This document shows, piece by piece, positions 56,406-64,000 of a DNA stretch of 64,000 nucleotides. The position numbers and the translations under genes were made by a program. The stretch lies in NCBI RefSeq assembly GCF_003686955.1, contig NZ_RCVM01000002.1, positions 1 to 64,000 of the forward strand, in the 5' to 3' direction. The stretch comes from Streptococcus hillyeri (GTDB taxonomy: Bacteria > Bacillota > Bacilli > Lactobacillales > Streptococcaceae). Numbering within the stretch: position 1 is the stretch's first letter; every line of letters starts with the position of its first letter. Under the pieces are notes generated by a model. That model did not search any database. It was not told where the DNA came from and saw only the letters and a list, made by a program, of their open reading frames with translations.

Positions 56406-56987
56406 GTGACAGAATTACAAGCCCAATGGAACTTTTTTAACGAAGTCGAAAAACTTAAAACCATTACGCGTCAAAATCAAACCTTGGACAAGCGATTTGA
56501 AAATTCGGCAGAGCATTCTTGGCAATTAGCGCTGATGGCGGTCACACTACGTCAGTATTTTTCAGAAACAGTTGACATGGAAAAAGTGATGACCATGTTA
56601 CTCTTGCATGATGTCGGTGAAATTGGAGTAGGTGATACTTCTGCATTTGATGAGATTGGAAAGTTAGACTCTTATGAACGAGAGTTGGCATCAGTAACAC
56701 AGACCTTTTCTTTTTTACCAATGGAACAAAAAGAATATTATCTAAATCTTTGGCAAGAGTTCGAGAAAGGTCATTCGGTTGAGGCTAGATATGCAAGATG
56801 TGTTGATGCCATAGCACCGCTGATGAACCATCTTTTAATTGCAGAAGAAGGTGATAATCCAGACGGACTGACTAAAACTCAGGTCTTAGCTAAGAAAGCC
56901 TTCATTGAAGCTGAGAGTCCAGATTTGTGGCAATGGGTACTTGATATGATTGATCAAAGTGTCGAAAAAGGATTGTATTTGCCCTAG
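56406..56987 (+). CDS. HD-domain phosphohydrolase (YfbR-like)
   Basis: A 193-residue HD-domain protein. GTG start at 56406 after AGGAGGACAAT. Metal ligands are visible in NSAEHSWQLALMAV (H) and LLLHDVGEIGVGDTSAFDE (HD), and further D in YARCVDAIAP. Similar to 5'-deoxynucleotidase YfbR-type enzymes; substrate not proven. Probably cotranscribed with the SDR. Confidence 0.88.
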   Translation: MTELQAQWNFFNEVEKLKTITRQNQTLDKRFENSAEHSWQLALMAVTLRQYFSETVDMEKVMTMLLLHDVGEIGVGDTSAFDEIGKLDSYERELASVTQTFSFLPMEQKEYYLNLWQEFEKGHSVEARYARCVDAIAPLMNHLLIAEEGDNPDGLTKTQVLAKKAFIEAESPDLWQWVLDMIDQSVEKGLYLP

Positions 56988-56994
56988 AAGATAT

Positions 56995-57030
56995 GAAAAA
57001 AGGCTAGAACAAAGGGTTCTGCCTTTTGGT
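56995..57030. terminator. Bidirectional terminator between HD gene and amino acid ABC operon
   Basis: AAAAAAGGCTAGAACAAAGG / TTCTGCCTTTT stem; T-runs in both directions, convergent genes. Confidence 0.85.
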
Positions 57031-57681
57031 TTACTCTAAACTACTTGCCCAGCTTTTGGCTAAGTGGCGGGAGTAGCTTGAAATGGCAAAATTGATGAGG
57101 AAGTAGGTTCCTGCAACGATAGCATAAAGGGTAAATACTTGTCCTGTTTCAAAGTATTTTCCCATGAGAATTTGACTTTTTCCGAAAAATTCTTGCAGGG
57201 CGATTACGGTGTAAAGGAAGGAGGAGTCTTTAATAACCGTGACAAATTGGGAAATAATAGCTGGTAACATTTTCCGAAAGGCTTGGGGGAAAATGATATA
57301 AACAAAGATTTGGATATGGTTAAATCCTTGAGCGAGTCCTGCCTCTGTCTGCCCAGTAGGAATAGCGTTTAGCCCTCCGCGAATAATTTCTGCTAGCGCA
57401 GCCGAGGTAAACACTGTAAATGCGATGATACCTGCTGGTGTTGATTTGACTTGAAAGACCAGAAAAATAATGAAAATCCACAAAAGATTTGGGACATTTC
57501 TGACAAACTCAATGTAGATGCTGGCTGGGATGCTCAGCCATTTTTTCTGATGATTACGCATGAGCGCCAAAATGCTACCAAAAAGCGTTGATAAGATAAT
57601 GGCGCAGAAAGAGATATACAGGGTCAGTCCTAAACCGCTTAATAAAAAGCTTAGGTTGGTTAATGTGAAAATATCAGACAT
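57031..57681 (-). CDS. Polar amino acid ABC transporter permease (second)
   Basis: A 216-residue HisM/GlnP-type permease with about five spans and the EAA loop EAGLAQGFNHIQIFVYIIFPQAF that contacts the ATPase. FVRNVPNLLWIF matches the family FRGTPLLVQ region. Last gene of the operon; it starts 12 bp after the first permease. Confidence 0.92.
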   Translation of the reverse strand: MSDIFTLTNLSFLLSGLGLTLYISFCAIILSTLFGSILALMRNHQKKWLSIPASIYIEFVRNVPNLLWIFIIFLVFQVKSTPAGIIAFTVFTSAALAEIIRGGLNAIPTGQTEAGLAQGFNHIQIFVYIIFPQAFRKMLPAIISQFVTVIKDSSFLYTVIALQEFFGKSQILMGKYFETGQVFTLYAIVAGTYFLINFAISSYSRHLAKSWASSLE

Positions 57682-57693
57682 AGCATTCTCCTT

Positions 57694-58398
57694 TTAGAGG
57701 TGATAGGCTTTCTTGTTTTGAGCTTCAATACGACGTCCCCAAGCCGCAACTGGGAAGCACATGATGAAGTAAAGAAGAGCAGCAGAAGCAAAGGCAGGGA
57801 CGTAGTTTGTTGTATCATAGGCCCAGTTTTTGGCGGTAAACATGATATCTGCTCCTGAAATAATGGCAACTGTTGCCGTATTTTTAATCAGGTTAACCAC
57901 TTGATTAGTCAGAGGTGGTAAAATAGAGCGAACCGCCTGGGGAAGAATAATCAACCACATTGTCTCTTTTTGAGAAAAGCCCTGCGATAAGGCAGCTTCT
58001 GTCTGACCTCTTGGTACAGATTCAATACCAGAGCGAATGACCTCAGCAATGTACGAACCGTGGTAAAGCCCAACACAGATAACAGCTGTGAAAAAGGTGT
58101 TAATGCGAATAGCACCCTCGGTCACAATGGCTAGTCCATAGTATAGGAAAACAAAGTGAACTAGAAGGGGAGTATTTTGAAAGACCTCGACATAAATTCT
58201 AGCGATTAAACGGACGAGAGGGAGGCGGTGGCGATTTAGCATAGCAAATCCTGTTCCTAATGCAAGTGCTAAAATCAAGGCGCCAGCTGCCGTACCTAAA
58301 GTGTATAAAAAACCAAAGGCAAATTCGTCAAGATGGTCTAGCAAACCAGTCCAGCGTTCCAAAGCCCAAGGGCTAAGAGGTGCAGTTGTTAATATCAT
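57694..58398 (-). CDS. Polar amino acid ABC transporter permease (first)
   Basis: A 234-residue permease with the family YVEVFQNTPLLVHFVFLYYG region and EAALSQGFSQKETMWLIILPQAVRSILPP (EAA loop). It forms the membrane heterodimer with the next permease. The gene follows the binding-protein gene by 13 bp. Confidence 0.92.
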   Translation of the reverse strand: MILTTAPLSPWALERWTGLLDHLDEFAFGFLYTLGTAAGALILALALGTGFAMLNRHRLPLVRLIARIYVEVFQNTPLLVHFVFLYYGLAIVTEGAIRINTFFTAVICVGLYHGSYIAEVIRSGIESVPRGQTEAALSQGFSQKETMWLIILPQAVRSILPPLTNQVVNLIKNTATVAIISGADIMFTAKNWAYDTTNYVPAFASAALLYFIMCFPVAAWGRRIEAQNKKAYHL

Positions 58399-58411
58399 AT
58401 GCGCTCCTTTC

Positions 58412-59200
58412 TTAGTTGGTTGGCTCAGCTGGTGTCAATTCAAATTTATCGTAGATTTTTTGAAGACTGCCATTCTGACGCCATTTCGTTAATTCTTGGT
58501 TGATAAAGTCAGTGAGATCGGTATTTGTTTTTTTAGTTGCAATGCCGTAGGCTTGTGTGTTAAAACCATCATCTAGCATGCGATTACCTTTATGGACATA
58601 GCCTGATAAAAGAGATTTATCAACGGAAAAGGCATCGATACGTTTGGCTTGAAGAGACATGGTTAATTCAGGATAAGAGCCTAGCTGAACAAACTTAAAG
58701 GATAAGCCATTTTCTTCTGCGTAGGCTTTTAAATTCGCCTTAGTTGTTGCCCCTTGAGCAACGCCGATGGTCAAACCATCTAAATCATCCATAGTTTGAA
58801 TTTTACTTTTTTTGCGGACGAGAAAACCAATTTGGTCATAGTAGTAAGGATCGGAGATGCTAAAGCTAGCCTGACGTTGCTCTGTTATGGTGTAAGTGGC
58901 AATGATAATATCAACTTGTCCGTTATCCATAAGCGGTTCACGAGTTTGGGTGGTTACAGGAGTGTACTCCACCTTAACTCCAAGGGATTTTGCTAATTTT
59001 TTGGCAATATCAATTTCCATGCCTTCAAATTGATTAGTCTCAGCATTGAGGTAGCCAAAATTTGGGACATCTTGCTTCACACCGACACGAAGGACGCCAG
59101 CTTTTTTGATCGCATCAACCTTATTGGTATCGGCTGAGACGCGGGTAACACCGATAGTTGTTAGAAGTAAAAGCAGGGCAGAAAGAAGCCATTTTTTCAT
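58412..59200 (-). CDS. Amino acid ABC transporter substrate-binding protein
   Basis: A 262-residue periplasmic-binding-fold protein of the SBP_bac_3 family (GVLRVGVKQDVPNFGY, GMEIDIAKKLAKSLGVKVEY, GQVDIIIATYTITEQRQASFSISDPYYYDQIGFLVRK-type core), resembling glutamate/glutamine/aspartate-binding proteins. The signal peptide ends ...RVSA and the protein contains no Cys at all, so it has no lipobox; most streptococcal binding proteins are lipoproteins. It may stay bound by an uncleaved signal or be partly released. Confidence 0.92.
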   Translation of the reverse strand: MKKWLLSALLLLLTTIGVTRVSADTNKVDAIKKAGVLRVGVKQDVPNFGYLNAETNQFEGMEIDIAKKLAKSLGVKVEYTPVTTQTREPLMDNGQVDIIIATYTITEQRQASFSISDPYYYDQIGFLVRKKSKIQTMDDLDGLTIGVAQGATTKANLKAYAEENGLSFKFVQLGSYPELTMSLQAKRIDAFSVDKSLLSGYVHKGNRMLDDGFNTQAYGIATKKTNTDLTDFINQELTKWRQNGSLQKIYDKFELTPAEPTN

Positions 59201-59208
59201 AGAATCAC

Positions 59209-59976
59209 CTAGCCTTTCTTGCTGACTTTTTCAGAAGTGTGATTGATAATTTTGCTGAGAAATTGCTGGGCGCGTGGTTCGGTTGGGTGTTCAAAGAAAG
59301 CGTTGACGTCAGTAGTGTCAACCAGAACAGTTCCTTGATCCATAAAGATAATACGGTCAGCAACTTCACGAGCAAAGCCCATTTCATGAGTGACGACGAC
59401 CATGCTCATACCCTCAGTTGCCAAGTTTTGCATGACGGTAAGAACATCACCAATAGTTTCTGGGTCGAGGGCAGATGTCGGTTCATCAAAAAGGAGAAGT
59501 TCAGGTTGCATGGCAAGACCACGAGCAATGGCGACCCGTTGCTTTTGTCCACCAGACAGGGTGGCAGGGTAATAGTCTTTTCTGTCCCACATATTTACAT
59601 AGGTTAGGTATTTTTCGGCTAAAGCTGTCGCTTCTTTGTCAGAGAGTCCTAAAACCTTTTTTGGTGCAAGTGTTACATTTTCTAACACATCTTTGTGCGG
59701 ATAGAGGTTGAAATGTTGGAAAACCATACCAACTTCTTTACGAAGTGTTTGGAGTTCTTTAGATTTAATCTGAGAAACTTCGTGCCCATTGACAAGAAGG
59801 TTTCCAGAATCAATCGTTTCAAGAGCATTGATCGTGCGAATAAGTGTTGATTTTCCAGACCCAGAGGGACCAAGAAGTACAACAACCTGTCCTTTTTCAA
59901 TGGATAAATTAATATCACGTAGGGCGTGATAGTCACCATAATATTTATTGACGTTCTTAAATTCAATCAATGCCAT
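59209..59976 (-). CDS. Polar amino acid ABC transporter ATP-binding protein (GlnQ-like)
   Basis: A 255-residue ATPase starting MALIEFKNVNKYYGDYHAL at 59976 after TTGGAGGTGTCTT. Walker A LLGPSGSGKSTLIRTI, signature TLSGGQKQRVAIARGLAMQP, Walker B LLLFDEPTSALDPE, H-loop VTHEMGFARE. First gene of the four-gene importer for glutamate, glutamine or aspartate-like substrates. Confidence 0.95.
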   Translation of the reverse strand: MALIEFKNVNKYYGDYHALRDINLSIEKGQVVVLLGPSGSGKSTLIRTINALETIDSGNLLVNGHEVSQIKSKELQTLRKEVGMVFQHFNLYPHKDVLENVTLAPKKVLGLSDKEATALAEKYLTYVNMWDRKDYYPATLSGGQKQRVAIARGLAMQPELLLFDEPTSALDPETIGDVLTVMQNLATEGMSMVVVTHEMGFAREVADRIIFMDQGTVLVDTTDVNAFFEHPTEPRAQQFLSKIINHTSEKVSKKG

Positions 59977-60116
59977 AAGACACCTCCAAAAATGATTTAT
60001 GTTATATAATATAACATGAAAGTAAGATATCACAAATAGAAAACGGTGTCAAGTATTTGTGTGGAATTTTTAGAAAATTCTAATCTTTCATTGATTTTGG
60101 ATGACTGTCAATTATG

Positions 60117-60258
60117 CTTATACTCATTCAAAATCAAAATTAGAATTTTAGAACTTCTAATATCATTGAGATAGTGACGAGCGTAGCGAGAAAAAATGTT
60201 TCTTTCGCTATAGTGGTATTCTTAGCAGTGAAATTGTCCAGTGGACAGTTTCACCCCC
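60117..60258. repeat. Dispersed repeat, copy B (first copy at 1412-1544)
   Basis: Same 5' motif (CTTATACTCATTCAAAATC) and same 3' part with the GTCCAGTGGAC palindrome as copy A; the middle differs and contains TAGTGACGAGCGTAGCGAG. Confidence 0.65.
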
Positions 60259-60315
60259 ACGAGGTTGGGACATAAATATCTCAACCTTCTATTTTTAATG
60301 GTAATAACAGATTGA

Positions 60316-60453
60316 CGCAGTGGTTGATTGGAGGTCCTAAACCCTTGCTACGCAATCGTTAGCGGCCATCCTAATCAACTGTGCGGAGGTGGGACGACGA
60401 AGTCAATTTCTTCGAAATCATGACTTCTGTCCCACTCTCTATCACCACTGCGG
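60316..60453. repeat. Nested palindromic intergenic element
   Basis: Outer arms CGCAGTGGT (60316-60324) and ACCACTGCG (60444-60452) enclose two inner hairpins: TTGATTGGA / TCCTAATCAA, and GTGGGAC (60389-60395) / GTCCCAC (60429-60435) with GAAGTCA / TGACTTC inside. The left arm with its flank (AATAACAGATTGACGCAGTGGT) recurs inverted at 53015-53039 beside the group II-like fragment. Confidence 0.6.
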
Positions 60454-60658
60454 AAAGTGCTAGTTGTGGCGACTTCGTCGCTCGTAATGATTGCAGAAAA
60501 TACCAGTAATAAAATATTATAAAACAACCATATATTGAAGAGGAATTCATTGTGACTGAGACATTTTATCTTAACGAGTTTACTATTTTAAAGCTAAAAC
60601 ACTATATCAACCGTTCAATCGTTTTCTTATCTTAATTACTAACAGATTGCAAGACATG

Positions 60659-60667
60659 TGGTATAAT
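60659..60667 (+). promoter_or_regulatory. Extended -10 promoter of nifS2-thiI
   Basis: TGGTATAAT, a TGn extended -10 with perfect TATAAT at 60662-60667, 30 bp before the ATG. No good -35 at 17 bp, as is usual for extended -10 promoters. Confidence 0.7.
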
Positions 60668-60697
60668 AGTGAGGATTGATTTTATGGAGAGAAATAG

Positions 60698-61840
60698 ATG
60701 ATTTATTTTGATAATGCAGCCACAACGCAGCCTTATCCTGAGGCACTTTATACTTATCAAGAAGTGGCAACTAAAATTTTCGGAAATCCGTCAAGCCTAC
60801 ATAGTCTTGGCGACAAATCAACACGAATTTTAGAAGCCTCTCGCCGACAAATTGCAGAGCTTTTAGGGAAAAAACAGGAAGAAATCTTCTTTACCTCTGG
60901 TGGGACGGAGAGTGATAACTGGGCGATTAAGGGTGTGGCTTTTGAAAAAGCACGCTATGGCAAGCATATTATCGTTTCTGATATTGAACATCCTGCGGTT
61001 AAGGAATCAGCGACATGGTTAAAGACACAAGGATTTGACATTTCCTACGCTCCGGTTGATAAGGATGGCTTTGTAGATGTTGACCAATTGGCAGGGCTTT
61101 TGAGACCAGATACGATTTTAGTATCTATTATGGCTGTTAATAATGAAATTGGTTCTGTTCAGCCAATTCAAAAGATTTCAGAGCTGTTAGCGGATAAGCC
61201 CACAATCACTTTTCATGTGGACGCCGTACAGGCTATCGGTAAAGTTCCAGTAGAGGTTTTCTTGACAGAGCGTGTTGATTTGGCATCGTTCTCAGGTCAT
61301 AAATTCCATGCTGTCCGTGGTGTTGGTTTCCTATATAAAAAGTCAGGTAAGAAAATCGCACCGCTTTTGACAGGGGGAGGGCAAGAAAAAGACCTGCGCT
61401 CAACGACTGAAAACGTGGCAGGTATCGCCGCCATGGCAAAAGCTCTGCGTTTAACCTTAGATAAGGCAGAAACAGCAACTGTTAAAATTGCAAAAATGCG
61501 AGAGGTTATTCGCGACGAATTGCTGCGCTATGAAGATATCACGGTCTTTTCAGGAAATGAACAGTTTGCTCCTAACATTTTGACCTTTGGGATTAAAGGG
61601 GTGCGAGGAGAGGTTGTGGTTCATGCGTTTGAAGAGCATGAAATCTACATTTCAACGACGTCAGCCTGTTCATCAAAAGCTGGTAAACCAGCAGGGACTC
61701 TGATTTCAATGGGAGTTTCGACCAAATCTGCACAAACAGCTGTTCGTATCAGTCTTGATGATGATAATGATATGAGCCAAGTGGAACAATTTTTGACCGT
61801 TTTTAGACAAATTTATGACAAGACAAAGAAAGTGAGATAA
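60698..61840 (+). CDS. Cysteine desulfurase (second), partner of ThiI
   Basis: A 380-residue NifS/IscS-type PLP enzyme: IYFDNAATTQPYPEA, VSDIEHPAVKESA, SFSGHKFHAVRGVG with the PLP Lys, and active Cys in STTSACSSKAGKPAG. It lies 3 bp before thiI, the arrangement in which the desulfurase gives sulfur to ThiI for 4-thiouridine. Distinct from the homologue at 46305. Confidence 0.94.
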   Translation: MIYFDNAATTQPYPEALYTYQEVATKIFGNPSSLHSLGDKSTRILEASRRQIAELLGKKQEEIFFTSGGTESDNWAIKGVAFEKARYGKHIIVSDIEHPAVKESATWLKTQGFDISYAPVDKDGFVDVDQLAGLLRPDTILVSIMAVNNEIGSVQPIQKISELLADKPTITFHVDAVQAIGKVPVEVFLTERVDLASFSGHKFHAVRGVGFLYKKSGKKIAPLLTGGGQEKDLRSTTENVAGIAAMAKALRLTLDKAETATVKIAKMREVIRDELLRYEDITVFSGNEQFAPNILTFGIKGVRGEVVVHAFEEHEIYISTTSACSSKAGKPAGTLISMGVSTKSAQTAVRISLDDDNDMSQVEQFLTVFRQIYDKTKKVR

Positions 61841-61843
61841 GAA

Positions 61844-63064
61844 ATGACCTTAGTGTATTCAGAAATTATGGTTCGTTACGGTGAACTATCAACAAAAGGG
61901 AAAAACCGTATGCGTTTTATCAACAAATTAAAACGCAATATTCAAGATGTGTTATCCATTTATCCAGAGGTCCACGTCACTGCTGACCGCGATCGTTGCC
62001 ACGTTTTTCTCAATGGTCAGGACTATGCACCGGTTGCAGAAAGCCTCAAGCAAATTTTTGGTATCCAAGCCTTTAATCCGGTTTATCGCCTTTCTAAAGA
62101 CGTCGCTGTTTTGGAAAAAGCGGTGCAGGAAATCATGACTGGTTTGTATAAGGAAGGATTGACTTTTAAGGTAGCAGCGAAGCGTGCGGATCACAGCTTT
62201 GAGTTGGATAGTCGTGAACTTAACCATGCGTTGGGAGACGCTGTTTTTCGTGCTCTGCCATCCATCCAAGCCCAAATGAAAAAGCCAGATGTGACACTCA
62301 AGGTTGAAATCCGTGACGAAGCAGCTTACATTTCCCACGAAGAAATAAAAGGTGCTGGTGGTTTGCCAGTTGGTACTTCTGGTAAGGGAATGCTGATGTT
62401 ATCAGGTGGTATTGACTCTCCTGTGGCTGGCTACCTTGCCCTCAAACGAGGAGTAGATATTGAAGCTGTTCACTTTGCAAGCCCACCTTACACCAGTCCA
62501 GGTGCCCTCAAGAAAGCCCATGATTTAACCCGTAAGCTAACGAAATTTGGTGGAAATATCCAATTTATCGAAGTTCCTTTCACTGAAATTCAAGAAGAAA
62601 TTAAAGAAAAAGCCCCTGAAGCTTACTTGATGACCTTGACGCGTCGCTTTATGATGCGAATCACAGACCGTATCCGTGAGGAAAGAAATGGCTTGGTGAT
62701 TATTAATGGTGAAAGCCTAGGACAAGTTGCCAGTCAAACCTTGGAGAGCATGCAGGCGATTAATGCGGTGACTAACACGCCAATTATTCGACCAGTTGTT
62801 ACGATGGACAAATTGGAAATCATTGACATTGCCGAAAAAATTGACACCTTCAATATCTCCATCCAACCGTTTGAGGATTGTTGTACTATTTTTGCCCCAG
62901 ACCGTCCAAAAACAAATCCTAAAATAAAAAATGCCGAACAGTATGAACGCCGCATGGATGTCGAAGGGCTGGTTGAAAGAGCTGTTGCAGGAATTATGAT
63001 TACAGAAATCACACCACAAGCCGAAAATGATGACGTTGAAGATTTGATTGAAGATTTGTTGTAA
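61844..63064 (+). CDS. thiI: tRNA 4-thiouridine synthase ThiI
   Basis: Makes s4U8 in tRNA. 406 residues: N-terminal ferredoxin-like and THUMP domains (about 1-165) and the PP-loop ATPase with [19 protein letters not shown]. The C-terminal rhodanese domain of the E. coli enzyme is absent, as is usual in Firmicutes, so persulfide must come straight from the neighbouring desulfurase. Start after AGATAAGAA. Confidence 0.96.
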   Translation: MTLVYSEIMVRYGELSTKGKNRMRFINKLKRNIQDVLSIYPEVHVTADRDRCHVFLNGQDYAPVAESLKQIFGIQAFNPVYRLSKDVAVLEKAVQEIMTGLYKEGLTFKVAAKRADHSFELDSRELNHALGDAVFRALPSIQAQMKKPDVTLKVEIRDEAAYISHEEIKGAGGLPVGTSGKGMLMLSGGIDSPVAGYLALKRGVDIEAVHFASPPYTSPGALKKAHDLTRKLTKFGGNIQFIEVPFTEIQEEIKEKAPEAYLMTLTRRFMMRITDRIREERNGLVIINGESLGQVASQTLESMQAINAVTNTPIIRPVVTMDKLEIIDIAEKIDTFNISIQPFEDCCTIFAPDRPKTNPKIKNAEQYERRMDVEGLVERAVAGIMITEITPQAENDDVEDLIEDLL

Positions 63065-63113
63065 TTTTTATAGAAAAAATGATAAATAAATGTTATAAAT
63101 CGCAACAAATTTC

Positions 63114-63142
63114 TTGAAAAAGATAACTAAGAGTGTTAGAAT
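63114..63142 (+). promoter_or_regulatory. Promoter of rplU-rpmA
   Basis: TTGAAA at 63114-63119 and TAGAAT at 63137-63142, spacing 17. Confidence 0.8.
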
Positions 63143-63149
63143 AGTAACG

Positions 63150-63262
63150 TTGACTAAATGCACATCCTGTGCAACCGCGCGAGTCCCGTTTTAAGTGGTT
63201 TGTCCCACGGTACAAGGCGAGTCTTCACAGAGGGAAACCTCACATTAAAAATTTATAGGAGG
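63150..63262 (+). promoter_or_regulatory. L21 leader
   Basis: About 120 nt of leader before rplU with AAATGCACATCCTGTGCA, CCGCGCGAGTCCCG and GAGTCTTCACAGAGGGAAACC stretches that fold into short hairpins. Firmicute rplU mRNAs carry an L21 leader thought to bind L21 for autoregulation. Assigned by position and general look. Confidence 0.6.
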
Positions 63263-63268
63263 TGCATC

Positions 63269-63583
63269 ATGAGCACATACGCAATCATCAAAACTGGTGG
63301 TAAACAAGTTAAAGTTGAAGTAGGTCAAGCTATCTACGTTGAAAAAATCGACGCTGAAGCAGGCGCAGAAGTAACTTTTAACGAAGTTGTTCTTGTAGGC
63401 GGAGAAACTACTAAAGTTGGTACTCCAGTCGTTGAAGGTGCAACAGTTGTTGGTACTATCGAAAAACAAGGTAAACAAAAGAAAGTTGTTACTTTCAAAT
63501 ACAAACCTAAAAAAGGTAGCCACCGTAAACAAGGTCACCGTCAACCTTACACAAAAGTTGTTATCAGCGCTATCAACGCGTAA
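63269..63583 (+). CDS. rplU: 50S ribosomal protein L21
   Basis: 104-residue ribosomal protein with [19 protein letters not shown] at the start and the C-terminal [24 protein letters not shown] rRNA-binding signature. The start at 63269 follows ATAGGAGGTGCATC; upstream in-frame ATG 63158 lies in the leader and is rejected. Confidence 0.97.
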   Translation: MSTYAIIKTGGKQVKVEVGQAIYVEKIDAEAGAEVTFNEVVLVGGETTKVGTPVVEGATVVGTIEKQGKQKKVVTFKYKPKKGSHRKQGHRQPYTKVVISAINA

Positions 63584-63617
63584 TCTGGCAACTGATTTAT
63601 AGGAAAGGACAAATATT

Positions 63618-63908
63618 ATGTTGAAAAATCTTGAAAACTTGCAACTTTTCGCCCACAAAAAAGGTGGAGGTTCTACATCAAATGGTCGTGACTCACAAGC
63701 AAAACGTCTTGGTGCTAAAGCAGCTGATGGACAAACTGTAACTGGTGGTTCAATCCTTTACCGTCAACGCGGAACTCACATCTACCCAGGTGTGAACGTA
63801 GGACGTGGTGGAGATGACACACTTTTTGCAAAAGTTGAAGGTGTTGTACGCTTCGAACGTAAAGGTCGCGATAAAAAACAAGTTTCTGTTTACCCAATTG
63901 CGAAATAA
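63618..63908 (+). CDS. rpmA: 50S ribosomal protein L27
   Basis: 96-residue protein near the peptidyl transferase centre. It carries the Firmicute N-terminal extension [11 protein letters not shown] before [15 protein letters not shown], which must be removed by the protease Prp. prp normally lies between rplU and rpmA in Firmicutes, but here only 34 bp separate them and no frame fits. Start after AGGAAAGGACAAATATT. Confidence 0.96.
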   Translation: MLKNLENLQLFAHKKGGGSTSNGRDSQAKRLGAKAADGQTVTGGSILYRQRGTHIYPGVNVGRGGDDTLFAKVEGVVRFERKGRDKKQVSVYPIAK

Positions 63909-63929
63909 TTTAGTTTAACTAACAGAAAA

Positions 63930-63966
63930 AGTAGGATTTCCCAAATGGGAGGTCCTATTTTTCTTG
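63930..63966 (+). terminator. Terminator of rplU-rpmA
   Basis: AGTAGGATTTCCC / GGGAGGTCCTATTT imperfect stem with TTTCTTG tail. Confidence 0.8.
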
Positions 63967-64000
63967 AAAAAAATTTGATATACTACGTACATCAAGTATT

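Larger units (their letters stand above)
60034..60656. other. Non-coding region with repeats and structured elements
   Basis: About 620 bp without a credible gene. It contains the promoter area of the amino acid importer (minus), the dispersed repeat 60117-60258, an orphan terminator-like hairpin at 60260-60298, and a nested palindromic element at 60316-60453. The lone terminator with no gene before it on that strand suggests loss of a gene. Confidence 0.55.

Noticed and set aside
63158..63268. N-terminal extension of L21 from ATG 63158
   Set aside because: Lies in the leader; L21 begins at [10 protein letters not shown] with a strong AGGAGG.

Overview
The window is chromosomal DNA of a low-GC Firmicute, almost certainly a Streptococcus. 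Pointers are the rplJ-rplL, rimM-trmD, fruR-fruK-fruA, hprK-lgt, hom-thrB, rex, relQ-nadK-rluD-pta and rplU-rpmA blocks, a YSIRK-type signal peptide, sigma-A style promoters, and a type II-A tracrRNA of the S. pyogenes / S. thermophilus CRISPR3 kind. I do not name a species.

Layout. 1-1350: ribosomal stalk operon (L10, L7/L12) with its leader. 1350-2500: decayed DNA with dispersed repeats and a broken SH3-like gene interrupted by a 200 bp terminal-inverted-repeat element. 2688-5490: a secreted SH3-repeat / VanY-type peptidase gene broken by a frameshift. 5602-9798: CapA-like protein, rimM, trmD, a YczE-type membrane protein, ferredoxin-NADP reductase. 9840-10760: two tandem type I toxin-antitoxin modules (35-residue holin-like toxins with convergent antisense RNAs). 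10840-12222: two paralogous small secreted-protein genes, one killed by an amber codon. 12697-16393: fructose operon. 16442-20200: DUF3114-like gene, hprK, lgt, DUF948, YtxH. 20500-20680: orphan tracrRNA gene followed by a degenerate terminal CRISPR repeat, with no cas genes. 20731-35088: mostly housekeeping genes (plsY, gor, hom-thrB, rarD, ung, pyrC, cutC, ogt and small DUF genes). 35478-43466: LLM oxidoreductase, an ABC half-transporter, tex, sprT-like, pspC, perR, radC, puuD-like. 43669-49163 (minus): rex, IS1380-family and other transposase debris, DUF1831, nifS, prs, CYTH. 49464-52866: relQ, nadK, rluD, pta. 52870-60260: possible group II intron fragment, two-gene ABC exporter, SDR, HD phosphohydrolase, four-gene polar amino acid ABC importer. 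60260-63965: structured repeat region, nifS2-thiI, and rplU-rpmA with the L21 leader.

How the genes work together. fruR-fruK-fruA form a translationally coupled fructose uptake and phosphorylation operon; hprK further on is the sensor kinase of the same carbon-catabolite system, and both promoters carry cre-like sites. nifS2-thiI form a tRNA 4-thiouridine pair. relQ-nadK-rluD-pta overlap or nearly touch. perR and rex are the peroxide and NADH redox regulators.

The most unusual content is in the gaps between genes: (i) a tracrRNA-to-terminal-repeat junction with exactly 30 nt between repeat boundaries, which looks like a recombination scar left by loss of a whole type II-A CRISPR-Cas locus; (ii) the paired holin-like type I toxin modules, one with an inserted hairpin able to sequester the Shine-Dalgarno; (iii) a MITE whose precise removal with one copy of its 11 bp direct repeat restores the interrupted reading frame; (iv) a fruR gene whose only sensible start codon is ATT.
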